Assembly: GCA_037045185.1 (NCBI GenBank)
Contig: JBAOHQ010000002.1
Span: 186,001 to 250,000 of the forward strand
Direction: 5' to 3'
DNA length: 64,000 bases
From: JAKOUY01 sp037045185
GTDB lineage: Bacteria; Actinomycetota; Acidimicrobiia; Acidimicrobiales; Ilumatobacteraceae
Position numbers and translations under genes: made by a program. Positions 8,486-16,739 of this stretch are shown here, piece by piece; the stretch's first letter is position 1; every line of letters begins with the position of its first letter. The notes under the pieces are model-generated. The model searched no databases and had not been told where the DNA came from. It saw only the letters and a program-made list of their open reading frames with translations.

Positions 8486-9199
8486 TCAGTCGGCGATGTC
8501 GGCCGTGTCGATCGTGTCGCCGGTGCCGCCGGTGCCGCCGGTGCCGCCGCTACCCGGCCGGGTGTAGGTGCCGACCAGGTCGATCGAGTCGATCTCGGCC
8601 AGGCTGATCGAGTCGAGCAGCGCCGCGTCGTCGTCACCCGCAGTGGCCTCGATCTGCTGGTCGAGGAAGTGCACGCTGTAGCGGTACGTGTGCGTCTCCC
8701 CGGCCGGCGGACACGGACCCGTGTAACCCGTCGCGCCGTTGCTGTTGGTCCCCACCAGGGCCCCCACCGGGGTGGCGTTCTCGTTGATCGACGTCGCCGT
8801 GCCCGGCAGGCCGACCACCACCCAGTGCATGAAATCCGGGGCGTCGTCGTCGGTCAGGCTCACGGCGATCTCGGCGGTTCCGGCGGGGATGTCCCCCCAG
8901 GTGAGCGCCGGCGAGGTGTTCGCCCCGTCGCAGGTGTAGGTCACCGGGATCGCCCCGCTGTCCGCCCACGGGCCGATCACACCGAAGCTGGAGGCAGCGT
9001 CCGGGTCGGCCGCCTCGTCACCGGTGTCTTCGCTGGGGTCGGTCGTCGGGGTCGTCGGCACGCTGATCGACTGGTGCTGGTTGGAACCGGCCGGGCGCAG
9101 GGTGCGACCGTCGCCCCGGCAACCACCTGCCACGAGCACGAGGCAGGCGAGGATCGACGACGGAACTGGGGCGGCGCACGTCGTGCAGCCTAGGGTCAT
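8486..9199 (-). CDS. PEBP-family (YbhB/YbcL) lipoprotein
   Basis: About 230 aa with a signal peptide and lipobox (VAGGC). The PEBP core is clear: CDGANTSPALTWGDIP, then DDDAPDFMHWVVVGLP with the conserved DPDAP-like and HW motifs, then GYTGPCPPAGETHTYRYSVHFLD. The family binds anionic ligands; bacterial function is poorly defined. The C-terminus ends in a Gly/Thr repeat made by 9-base DNA repeats (about 8520-8548). The listed ATG gives an odd N-terminus. Deleting one C from the C-run near 9172 would start the protein at GTG 9174 as MRRPVPSSILACLVL, a better signal peptide 7 bases after a TAGGCT hexamer, so the true start is probably there. Confidence 0.85.
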   Translation of the reverse strand: MTLGCTTCAAPVPSSILACLVLVAGGCRGDGRTLRPAGSNQHQSISVPTTPTTDPSEDTGDEAADPDAASSFGVIGPWADSGAIPVTYTCDGANTSPALTWGDIPAGTAEIAVSLTDDDAPDFMHWVVVGLPGTATSINENATPVGALVGTNSNGATGYTGPCPPAGETHTYRYSVHFLDQQIEATAGDDDAALLDSISLAEIDSIDLVGTYTRPGSGGTGGTGGTGDTIDTADIAD

Positions 9200-9251
9200 C
9201 GGGCCCTCGGGGGTGGGCAGGATCCGCCCCGCCGTTGGGCGCCGGCGGCGA

Positions 9252-9257
9252 TATGGT
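9252..9257 (+). promoter_or_regulatory. Leaderless -10 (TATGGT) for amidase gene
   Basis: TATGGT ends 7 bases before GTG 9265, favouring that codon over the upstream ATG at 9253, which overlaps the hexamer. Confidence 0.45.
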
Positions 9258-9264
9258 GCTGCGG

Positions 9265-10197
9265 GTGCTTGCCCCGTCGACTCGCCCGCAGCTCTGCCTG
9301 CTCACCGTCCACGCCCATCCCGACGACGAGGCGTCGAAGGGCGCCCCCACGCTGGCGATGTACCACGCCGCGGGAGTGCGGACCGTCCTGGTCTGTGCCA
9401 CCGGTGGCGAGGAGGGGGATCTGCAGAACCAGTCCCTGCGCGAGCCGGGTCAGCCGTTCCACGGCCTCGACGAGGAGGCGACCAAGGCCAAGATGGCCGA
9501 ACTGCGCCCGCTCGAGTTGGCCAGGTCGGCGGAGATCATCGGCTTCGACGAGATCGTCATGCTGGGGTACCGGGACTCCGGCATGCCCGACCACCACGCC
9601 AACGACCACCCGGAGAGCTTCCATCGGGCCCCCATCGACGAGGCCACCGGAAGGCTCGTGGCGATCATCCGCGCCGAGCGACCACAGGTCATCATCACCT
9701 ATGGCGACGATCAACGCGGCTACCCCCACCCCGACCACGTCAAGGTCCACGACATCTCCGTGCTCGCCTGGGAGCGGGCCGGTGACCCGTCGTGGTACCC
9801 CGAGCTGGGTGAGCCATTCCGGCCGTCGAAGATGTACTACGCCGTCTGGTCGCGGCGACGGCTGCTGGCCATTCACCAGGCGATGATCGAGCGGCGCGGC
9901 AGCTCACCCTACGACGAGACCTGGTTCACCGACCGCCCGGACCTCGACGACCGGATCACCACCACGCTGGACGTCGCCGAGCACATCGGGGCGCGCACCG
10001 GCGCGCTGCTGGCCCACGCCACCCAGATCGACCCGGCCGAGCCGTGGTGGTTCGGCCTGTCCGACGAGGAACTCGTCGAGGTCTATCCCTACGAGGACTG
10101 GATCCTGGCCCGCTCCACCGTGGGTCCGGTGCCGCCCGATCATCTCGAGCACGACCTCTTCGAGGGCATCGCCGCCGTGGTGGAGGTCCGGGCGTGA
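9265..10197 (+). CDS. mca: Mycothiol S-conjugate amidase-like PIG-L deacetylase
   Basis: About 310 aa. The zinc site of the PIG-L/MshB/Mca family is visible: HAHPDDE near the N-terminus (the His, Asp and Asp/Glu of the AHPDDE motif) and YPHPDHVKVH mid-protein with the third His ligand. The ASKGAPTLAMYHAAG and CATGGEEGDLQNQ segments match Mca better than MshB. It would cleave mycothiol-drug conjugates to mercapturic acids in detoxification, or a related thiol. The stop overlaps the GTG of the SCP2-like gene. Confidence 0.85.
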   Translation: MLAPSTRPQLCLLTVHAHPDDEASKGAPTLAMYHAAGVRTVLVCATGGEEGDLQNQSLREPGQPFHGLDEEATKAKMAELRPLELARSAEIIGFDEIVMLGYRDSGMPDHHANDHPESFHRAPIDEATGRLVAIIRAERPQVIITYGDDQRGYPHPDHVKVHDISVLAWERAGDPSWYPELGEPFRPSKMYYAVWSRRRLLAIHQAMIERRGSSPYDETWFTDRPDLDDRITTTLDVAEHIGARTGALLAHATQIDPAEPWWFGLSDEELVEVYPYEDWILARSTVGPVPPDHLEHDLFEGIAAVVEVRA

Positions 10198-10421
10198 CCA
10201 TCCAGTACCGCGTCGCCGCCAGCAAGTCCGACGAACGGGTCGAGGGGCCCGACGGCGCGGACGTCGTGGTCACCATCGCGTTGGCCGACTGCGCCCTGGC
10301 GCCCGCCGTGGCGTTCATGCGTGGGCGGTTGAAGAGCACCGGTCCCACGGGTCCGCTGCTCGACGCCTTGCGCACCGGCGAGGTGGCCGCAGCGCTGGCG
10401 AGGCTGTCCGGCCGGCCGTGA
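10194..10421 (+). CDS. Small SCP2-type sterol/lipid-binding-like protein
   Basis: 75 aa, GTG start overlapping the amidase stop (GTGA). The pattern ADVVVTIALADCALAP followed by FMRGRLKSTGPTGPLLDAL matches the C-terminal part of SCP2 domains, where a strand leads into a Met-x-Gly-Lys/Arg-x-Lys turn and a helix. Full SCP2 domains are about 100 aa, so this is a short version. Coupling to Mca suggests a carrier or chaperone role, but that is inference. Confidence 0.6.
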   Translation: MTIQYRVAASKSDERVEGPDGADVVVTIALADCALAPAVAFMRGRLKSTGPTGPLLDALRTGEVAAALARLSGRP

Positions 10422-10431
10422 GCCGCTCGGG

Positions 10432-11293
10432 CTAGGGGGTGCCGCCAGGCGCGGGCGCCTCGCCGCGCATCACGGCGCGCAGCGACCGGAAGCCGATGAG
10501 GACCACCCCGGCCCGGTCGATGGCCCGCGCCAGCTCGGGTTCAGAGGTCATCAGCCGAAAGTCGTCCACCCAGTCGGCCGCCGACGCCGACAGGGCCATG
10601 GCCTCCGGGGTGTCGAGGGCCGGCTGGACGTGGATCTCGGTCACGCCGGGGGCCAAGGTGGCCAGCGTGCCGAAGACCCGCTCGCGGCTCCCGGCGCGCC
10701 AGTCGTGGTTGAAGTGGTCGGGGAACACCACGCCCTCGTCGGCGGCCAGGCGGCGGAACGGAAAGCCGGCCTGATCCTCGGAGATGGTGGACGGCAGGCG
10801 GACCGGGATCCGGAACTCGACGGCCAGCTCCAGGTACACGTCGAAGAACTCCGGTCGCAGGGTGATCGCGGTGAGATGTGGCGCCAGGTGGGTGACGTCG
10901 ATGCCCCACGCCTGGGCGCGCTCGATCTGGGCCCGGCATTCGCGCAAGACCTCCGCCGGATCGGCGTGATCCCACAGGTCGTCCAGCGTGCGTGGAAACC
11001 CGCCGTCGCCCGACAGCAGCGATGGGGCATGGGTGATCGGGCCGAACCGGTAGGCGTCGTACTCGCAGTTCAGCGTGAGGTGCACGCCGATGTCGTCGCC
11101 GGGCCGGCATCCGGCGGCCGCGTGGCGGGCCCACGGTGCCGGGACCATCAGCGACGCGGCAGGTCGCCAGGCCGTCGTGCAGCGCGCCGAGAACGCCCTC
11201 GTTCGCCGCGTGCGAGGCGCCGAGATCGTCACAACTGATGATGACCAGCCGTGCGTCGGCGGGGTAGCCCAGTCGTTCGGCCAGCTCGGTCAC
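10432..11293 (-). CDS. YdjC/ChbG-family carbohydrate deacetylase, one frameshift
   Basis: The two frames join into about 286 aa. The N-terminal part has VIISCDDLGASHAANEGVL, with the metal-binding DD of the family. The second part has VGHLTL-like DIGVHLTLNCEYD, HLAPHLTA and PDHFNHDW, which supply the His ligands and substrate pocket. The break is near 11170: ACCTGCCGCGTCG, where removing one C gives ACC TGC GCG TCG and reconnects LATC to ASLMV, the expected family sequence. GTG 11293 follows a TAGCGT hexamer by 6 bases. Confidence 0.8.
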
Positions 11294-11299
11294 GGCGTC

Positions 11300-11305
11300 A
11301 CGCTA
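11300..11305 (-). promoter_or_regulatory. Leaderless -10 (TAGCGT) overlapping upstream stop codon
   Basis: Minus-strand TAGCGT ends 6 bases before GTG 11293. Its first three bases are the TAG stop codon of the upstream nuclease gene, so one trinucleotide serves as both stop and promoter. Confidence 0.5.
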
Positions 11306-11858
11306 CCCGGCCCGCTCCAGCGTGCAGGCGGCCCACAGGCCACGCCCGGCGCGTTCGGCTTCCTCGGCTGCGCCGACGAAGTCGTCGACATGGGCCACGT
11401 TGGGCGGGTAGGTCAGCAGCCGCGCGATAGCCCTGGCGGACCAGTTCGGCGTTGACGAAGACCCGGTCGGGAAGCCGGTAGACGTAGGCCAGGAGCCGCC
11501 CGTAGTCATCCCGGCCGACGACGTCGCGCTCGAGGTACAGCGTGGTCCCACTGGGCATCAGGGACGCGGCGAACGCCGACGCCTCCGGCCCGTAGCACTG
11601 GACGGGCGTGTTCTCCTTCTTCGTCTCGGGAGTGTCGATCCCGATGAGACGGATCCGCTCGCGGCGCCCGTCCACGGTGGCGTCGATCGTGTCGCCGTCG
11701 ACCACGCGGATCAGGGTGGCATTGGCCGTCAGGCCCGGGGCGCTCCCGGTGGCCGTGCCGGGCGTGTGCGCCGCTCGGTCCCGGACGAGGATCACGATCG
11801 CCACCGCGGCCACGGCGACCGCGGCCACGGCGGTCAGCGGGGTGGTCGAGCGGCGCAT
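11303..11858 (-). CDS. Secreted or membrane-anchored thermonuclease-like nuclease, one frameshift
   Basis: About 184 aa after joining. One hydrophobic segment (LTAVAAVAVAAVAIVILV) at residues 7-24 acts as signal or anchor. The SNase fold follows: IRVVDGDTIDATVDG, RIRLIGIDTPE, CYGPEASAF and DDYGRLLAYVY, including the conserved Arg/Asp/Glu catalytic set. The break is near 11430: GGCTATCGCGCGG, where deleting one base gives GYARLLTYPPN, the expected continuation. The protein ends in EEAERAGRGLW, typical of the family's last helix. It would degrade DNA or RNA outside the cytoplasm. Confidence 0.82.
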
Positions 11859-11887
11859 CTCCCCACCCTTATCGTGATGGCCGCCGG

Positions 11888-13067
11888 CTACACCCGCTCG
11901 ATCAACGTGCCCGTGCCCAACCCGCCGCCACAGCACATGCTGACCAGGCCGTAGCGCCCGCCGGTGCGGCGCAGCTCGTGGACTGCCTTCGTCAGCAGCA
12001 TGGCGCCGGTGGCGCCGAGCGGATGGCCGATGGCGATCGCGCCACCGTTCGGGTTGGTGCGCTCGGGATCGGCGCCCACCTCGCGCTGCCAGGCCAGGAC
12101 CACCGAGGCGAAGGCCTCGTTGATCTCGAAGGTGTCGATCTGGTCGATGGTGAGTCCCTGGCGCTCGAGCAGCCGGCGGGTGGCGTCGATCGGGCCGGTC
12201 AGCATCAGCACCGGGTCGACGCCCACCAGGCAGGTGTCCACGATGCGTGCCAGCGGCGTGAGCCCGAGGGCCCCAGCGCGTTGCTCGGTCATCAGCAGCA
12301 CCCCGGCGGCGCCGTCGCTGATCTGCGAGGAGTTCCCCGCGGTGTGCACCCCGTCCGGGCGACCGACGGGCTTCAGCGTGGCCAGCTTGTCGAGGGTGGA
12401 CTGGCGGATTCCCTCGTCACGTTGGACGACATGGGTGGATCCGCTGGGCGCGCCCGTCAGCGTCGAGATCGGGGGCGGTCACCGGGAGCCACTGCCCGGC
12501 GAAGCGGTCTTCGGTCCAGGCCCTGGCGGCTCGCTCCTGGCTGGCCAGGCCGAGCCGGTCGGCGTCGTCGCGGGTCACGTTCCAGCGTTCGGCGATGCGC
12601 TCGGCTCCTTCGAACTGCGACGTGTACTCGTACTGGGCGAAGTACGACTTCGGGATCGGCACGCCGAAGCCGAGCTTCCTGGACGAGTTGGCGCCGATGG
12701 GCACCCGGCTCATCACTTCAACCCCGCACGCCATGGCGACCTCGACGGCGCCCGAGGCCACCAGAGCCGTCGCCAGGTTGGATGCCTGCTGGCTGCTGCC
12801 GCACTGCGTGTCCACAGTGGTCGCCGCGGTGCGTTGAGGAAGCCCGGCGGCCAACCAGGCCGTGCGAGTGATGTTGAAGCTCTGCTCGCCCACCGCCGAG
12901 ACGCAGCCGCCGACCACCTGGTCGACGTGGCCGGGGTCGATGCCGGTCCGCTCGATCAGCGCCGTCTGGACAGTCCCCATGAGGTCGGCGGGGTGAACCG
13001 AGGACAGCCCGCCGCCGCGACGGCCGATCGGAGTACGGACGGCGTCGACGATCACCACGTGGGTCAT
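11888..13067 (-). CDS. Acetyl-CoA acetyltransferase (thiolase), one frameshift
   Basis: The two frames join into about 392 aa, the standard thiolase length. The N-terminal part begins VVIVDAVRTPIGRRGG and has the nucleophilic Cys in VDTQCGSSQQA. The C-terminal part has NEAFASVVLAW, GGAIAIGHPLGATGA (catalytic His) and SMCCGGGLGTG (catalytic Cys). The break is near 12450 in GGGCGCGCCC; deleting one base gives GAPSGSTHVVQRDEGIR across the junction. It would catalyse acetoacetyl- or 3-ketoacyl-CoA condensation or cleavage in fatty-acid metabolism. Confidence 0.9.
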
Positions 13068-13073
13068 GAGCGC

Positions 13074-13083
13074 AGCCTACGGT
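13074..13083. promoter_or_regulatory. Overlapping divergent leaderless -10 hexamers
   Basis: Minus-strand TAGGCT occupies 13074-13079, 6 bases before ATG 13067. Plus-strand TACGGT occupies 13078-13083, 7 bases before ATG 13091. The two hexamers share 2 bases and the whole intergenic region is only 23 bases, so thiolase and nudC cannot be initiated from both strands at once. Confidence 0.55.
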
Positions 13084-13090
13084 GAGCGCC

Positions 13091-13885
13091 ATGACCGACT
13101 TCAGTCCCGGTGTCCGCGCTCCGGAACTGGCCCACGGACACCGCTACGTGCATGTCGTGGGCAGCGCGGTGTGGATGGACTCCAGCCCGGCGTCTCCGCT
13201 GTGGGTGTCGCACTTCCTCGGGATGCTGGGCGATCAGGCGGTGTGGGCCGTGGACGTGCCCCACGGTGAGGACCCCGCCGACGGCGCGGCGCTGGACCTC
13301 TACAGCCTGCACGGGCGAACCTCGGAGGTCGAATGGGCCGTGGCCGGGCGGGCGGTGCAGATCGTCGAGTGGGCCAGGACGCACCGGTTCTGCGGGCGAT
13401 GCGGCGCGGCCAACGAGTCACAGCCGCACGAGCGATCGATGCGTTGCCCCCAGTGCGGTCTGGCGGCCTTCCCCCGGCTGGCCCCGGCGATGATCACGCT
13501 GGTCACGCGCGGTGAGGGCGCGGCCCAGGAGGCCCTGCTGGCGCGAGGTGTGCAGTTCCGGGTGAACATGTATTCGTGCCTGGCCGGCTTCGTCGAGCCG
13601 GGGGAGTCGCTCGAAGCCGCCGTGGTCCGTGAGGTCCGTGAGGAAGTGGGCGTGGAGGTGGACGACGTCCGCTACGTTTCCAGTCAGCCGTGGCCCTTCC
13701 CGCACAGCCTGATGGTGGGGTTCCGGGCACGGCACGCGGCCGGCGACATCGTCTGCGATCCCACCGAGATCGTCGACGCCGGATGGTTCAGCCGCTCGAC
13801 CATGCGCGGTCCACGGGCGCCGGCGATCCCGCCAGCCATCTCCATCGCCCGCACGCTGATCGACGCCTGGTTGGCCGAAGGCTGA
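13091..13885 (+). CDS. nudC: NAD(+)/NADH pyrophosphatase NudC-like NUDIX hydrolase
   Basis: 264 aa. A zinc ribbon (FCGRCGA and MRCPQCGLAAFPR) precedes the NUDIX domain, as in NudC. The NUDIX box reads GFVEPGESLEAAVVREVREEVG, matching G-x5-E-x7-REUxEExG, and is followed by the NudC marker SQPWPFPHSLM that selects NAD(H) over other nucleotides. It would cleave NADH or NAD-capped RNA to NMN and AMP. ATG 13091 is preferred over GTG 13082 because the TACGGT hexamer lies at the right distance from it. Confidence 0.92.
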   Translation: MTDFSPGVRAPELAHGHRYVHVVGSAVWMDSSPASPLWVSHFLGMLGDQAVWAVDVPHGEDPADGAALDLYSLHGRTSEVEWAVAGRAVQIVEWARTHRFCGRCGAANESQPHERSMRCPQCGLAAFPRLAPAMITLVTRGEGAAQEALLARGVQFRVNMYSCLAGFVEPGESLEAAVVREVREEVGVEVDDVRYVSSQPWPFPHSLMVGFRARHAAGDIVCDPTEIVDAGWFSRSTMRGPRAPAIPPAISIARTLIDAWLAEG

Positions 13886-13895
13886 CGGTCCTCGC

Positions 13896-15872
13896 TCAGC
13901 CCGCCAGCCGGTCGGCGAACCAGTCGAGCAGGAGCGCGGCGCGCTGGACGCGGTGCACCGGGCTCCCGCTACGGGTGAGCTCGTGGGTCTCGCCGGGGAA
14001 GCGGTAGAAGGTCACGTCCTTGCCGAGCAGCTTCATCGCGACCCACAGTTCCTCGGCCTGGCTGATCGGGCAGCGCAGGTCCTGCTCGCTGTGGATCAGC
14101 AGCATCGGCACGGTGATGTCACGGACCTGGTGCACGGGGGACATGCGCACGTACTCCGACGGGTCGTCGACGTGCGTCGGACCCATCTCCGTGCGGAAGA
14201 ACGAGGCGATGTCCGAGGTCCACTCCTCGGTCAGCATGTTGTTCACCGCTCGCTCCGAGCAGATTCCCTTGAACGTGTTCCCCGTGGTGGTGGCCAGCCA
14301 GGTTGCCATGTACCCGCCGTAGCTGCCGCCCAGCATGCCCACCCGCTTGGGGTCGCAGAAGCGGTAGCGCTTGAGCGTTGCGCCGAGGACGGCCATCACG
14401 TCGTCGGCGTCGACGGTCCCCCACCCGGTGCCGGGGGCGACGGGGTGCTGGGGCCCGTTGATCGTCTGGCCCCACGCCTCGGTGCGCCCGGAACTGCCTC
14501 GCGGGTTGCACATCACCACGACGAAGCCGGCAGCGGCCTGCATCTGGGCCTCGTCGAAAAGCCGCTCGCCGTACTGGGTGAACGGCCCACCGTGGACGTT
14601 GAGCAGCACCGGGTACTTCGTCGTGGCCTTGAACCGTGCCGGGCGCATGATCCACGCGTCAATCTCGTCGGACCCGTCGGCGCAGGCAACGGTGAACTTC
14701 TCCCACGGCTGAGGCTTCGCCGCCGCCGCATAGCGCTCACCGAAGGCGGTCAGCCGGCGCAGTTCGGCACCGTCGAGGACGCACACGTCGGGCACCCGGT
14801 CGACGGCGCCGGCGACCACGACGGTGACCCCGCCGGCATGGTCGAACCCGGACACGGTGATCCGCCCGGAGGTCAGCGGCTGCGGAGTCGAGCCGTCGGC
14901 AAAGCAGCGCATCAGGTGTGTGTCGCCGCGGTCCTCGGCCATGGCCAGCAACGTGGTGGCGCTCTCCCACACGGGGGCGCGGACGCCGGAGGTGGGTGCG
15001 AACGTGCGGTCGAGCCCGGTGGTCACCCACGACAGCCGGGCGCCCGTGCGCGACGCGACGGCGAGCATCGCGTTCTTCGGCGAGACCTGCGGTTGGTCGG
15101 TCCCGAGGGATGCGATCCGTGACCCATCGGGGCTGACCGAGGGAGCGAACAGGGCAAGGTCGGTCGACGTCAGCGCGGTGATCCGCCCGTGGAGCGGGAC
15201 GCGGTAGAGCGCCTCACCGAGGTCGGTGTCCCAGGTGGCGTGGCGCTGCCCGCTGACCGCCAGGGCGGTGCTGTCGGCGAACCAGGAGAGACCATCGTGC
15301 TGCCACTCGCCCGGCGTGAGGTTGCGCGGCGCGGCGGACGCGTCGGCCGGGCAGACGTAGACGTGCTTCGGGCGGTCGACCACCCAGCCCTCACCGTTGA
15401 GCTGGGACAGGAACCGCTCGATCTTGCGCGGTGGCTGCCAGCTCTCGTCCTTGGCCTCGTAGCGGGCATCACGGGTGCGGCTGAGGAAGGCCAGCCACCG
15501 GCCGTCCGGACTGAAGGCCACGGCCTCCAGGCCGTCGGGCATCGTGGCGATGGTGAGCACTTCGCCCGGGGCGTCCACTGGTAGCAGGTGCAGGGTGCTG
15601 TCGCTCTTGTTGTCGGCCCGCCCGGACACGAATGCCAGGCGGGTGCCGTCCGGGCTCCACGCCGGTGAGCCGGCGCGCTCGCCGGCCGACACCGGCCGCG
15701 GCGTGTCGCTGCCGTCGGTGCGGGCCAGCCACACCTGCGAGCGGTAGGCGTTGTCGGCCAGTGCCACCCGGCTGACGACGAAGGCCACATGGCGCCCGTC
15801 AGGGGACAGGGCCGGGGAGCTGCACGAGACGAGGTTGCCGATGATCTGCTCGGCGATCGACGTATGGGACAT
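13896..15872 (-). CDS. S9-family serine peptidase (acylaminoacyl-peptidase-like)
   Basis: About 658 aa. The N-terminal half is a beta-propeller with repeated SPDGRHVAF, SPDGTRLAF, SPDGRWLAFLS and SPDGSRIAS blades. The C-terminal alpha/beta-hydrolase has GGSYGGYMATW (catalytic Ser), SEQDLRCPISQAEEL (Asp) and FPGETHELTRSG (His). It hydrolyses short or N-acylated peptides, probably in the cytoplasm since no signal peptide is visible. ATG 15872 is chosen because TACGGT at 15880-15885 ends 7 bases upstream; the frame is open to 15947. No frameshift in nearly 2 kb. Confidence 0.93.
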   Translation of the reverse strand: MSHTSIAEQIIGNLVSCSSPALSPDGRHVAFVVSRVALADNAYRSQVWLARTDGSDTPRPVSAGERAGSPAWSPDGTRLAFVSGRADNKSDSTLHLLPVDAPGEVLTIATMPDGLEAVAFSPDGRWLAFLSRTRDARYEAKDESWQPPRKIERFLSQLNGEGWVVDRPKHVYVCPADASAAPRNLTPGEWQHDGLSWFADSTALAVSGQRHATWDTDLGEALYRVPLHGRITALTSTDLALFAPSVSPDGSRIASLGTDQPQVSPKNAMLAVASRTGARLSWVTTGLDRTFAPTSGVRAPVWESATTLLAMAEDRGDTHLMRCFADGSTPQPLTSGRITVSGFDHAGGVTVVVAGAVDRVPDVCVLDGAELRRLTAFGERYAAAAKPQPWEKFTVACADGSDEIDAWIMRPARFKATTKYPVLLNVHGGPFTQYGERLFDEAQMQAAAGFVVVMCNPRGSSGRTEAWGQTINGPQHPVAPGTGWGTVDADDVMAVLGATLKRYRFCDPKRVGMLGGSYGGYMATWLATTTGNTFKGICSERAVNNMLTEEWTSDIASFFRTEMGPTHVDDPSEYVRMSPVHQVRDITVPMLLIHSEQDLRCPISQAEELWVAMKLLGKDVTFYRFPGETHELTRSGSPVHRVQRAALLLDWFADRLAG

Positions 15873-15879
15873 GGTGGTG

Positions 15880-15885
15880 ACCGTA
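15880..15885 (-). promoter_or_regulatory. Leaderless -10 (TACGGT) for S9 peptidase
   Basis: Minus-strand TACGGT 7 bases upstream of ATG 15872. On the other strand TAGCGT at 15926-15931 serves the divergent gene at 15940. Confidence 0.5.
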
Positions 15886-15939
15886 CCCGCGCCGTCGCCC
15901 CGGGTTCGGCAGTACCCCGGCGAACTAGCGTGGCCGGTG

Positions 15940-16659
15940 ATGAGCATGAACCGCCAGAGCTACCTCGCAGCGCTCCACCGTGACGGGTTGACCTTTGGCG
16001 AACTCTGCGATGCCGCCCCGCTCGACACCGCGGTCCCCAGTTGCCCCGGCTGGGTGCTGGGTGATCTCGTGTACCACCTGACCGTGGCCCACGACTTCTG
16101 GGGTCGGATGGTGCACGAGAACCTCACGGATCCGTCCGTCTACGAGCGGCTGCCTCGGGCCCACGATGGCGAGGTGCTCGACGCCTACTGGGCGGCCTTC
16201 GACCGGGTGCGTACGGTGTTGGAGGGCGCCGCCGACGACCAGCGTGTGTGGACGTGGACCGACGATCAGACCGTGGGGTTCGTCGTGCGCCGCCTGGCTC
16301 ATGAGACCGCGGTCCACTTGTGGGACGCCGCCGATGCCCTCGGCAGGCGAGTGGCCGTCGACGCCGCGCTGGCCAGCGATGGGATCGACGAGTTCTTGAC
16401 GACGTTCCAGAGCGGTGCCGAGCCCGGCGACCCCTCCGCCCACCTGCACTGCACGGACGTGCCGGGGGAGTGGACGTTGCGCCCAGGTGACGGCCGCTAC
16501 GCGGTTGCCCGGGAGCACGCCAAGGGCGACATCGCCCTGCGCGGCCCGGCGAGTGACCTGCTGCTCGTGCTGTGGGGCCGGCTGCCTACGGCGTCCATCG
16601 ACCTGATCGGTGACCCCGACGCCACCGAGCGATTCCTCGCCCACTTCAACCGCACCTGA
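15940..16659 (+). CDS. Maleylpyruvate-isomerase-fold (mycothiol-dependent type) protein
   Basis: About 239 aa. The N-terminal DinB/MDMPI helical bundle is shown by VPSCPGWVLGDLVYHLTVAHDFW (conserved W and metal-binding H, quoted in part), and LAHETAVHLWDA, which supplies the HExxxH-like second metal site. The C-terminal half has the SCP2-like segment ending GPASDLLLVLWGR. Family members use mycothiol as a cofactor or act as thiol S-transferases. The start is ATG 15940 or ATG 15946. Confidence 0.85.
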   Translation: MSMNRQSYLAALHRDGLTFGELCDAAPLDTAVPSCPGWVLGDLVYHLTVAHDFWGRMVHENLTDPSVYERLPRAHDGEVLDAYWAAFDRVRTVLEGAADDQRVWTWTDDQTVGFVVRRLAHETAVHLWDAADALGRRVAVDAALASDGIDEFLTTFQSGAEPGDPSAHLHCTDVPGEWTLRPGDGRYAVAREHAKGDIALRGPASDLLLVLWGRLPTASIDLIGDPDATERFLAHFNRT

Positions 16660-16694
16660 CGGGAACCCCCACCCGCGCCGACCCGGCCACGTGT

Positions 16695-16733
16695 GTTCAC
16701 TCACAGTCCGGTCCGACTGGATGCTGGGTGAAC
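16695..16733. terminator. Stem-loop between convergent genes
   Basis: Outer arms GTTCACTCA (16695-16703) and TGGGTGAAC (16725-16733) pair with one G-T. An inner CAGTC/GACTG stem sits between them. It lies in the 80-base gap between the MDMPI-like gene and the end of the ABC exporter operon, so it can stop transcription from both sides. No U-tract is evident. Confidence 0.5.
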
Positions 16734-16739
16734 AAACGG

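Noticed and set aside
8520..8548. Short 9-base tandem repeats as a CRISPR or regulatory array
   Set aside because: They encode the Gly/Thr-rich tail of the PEBP lipoprotein in frame and have no spacers.
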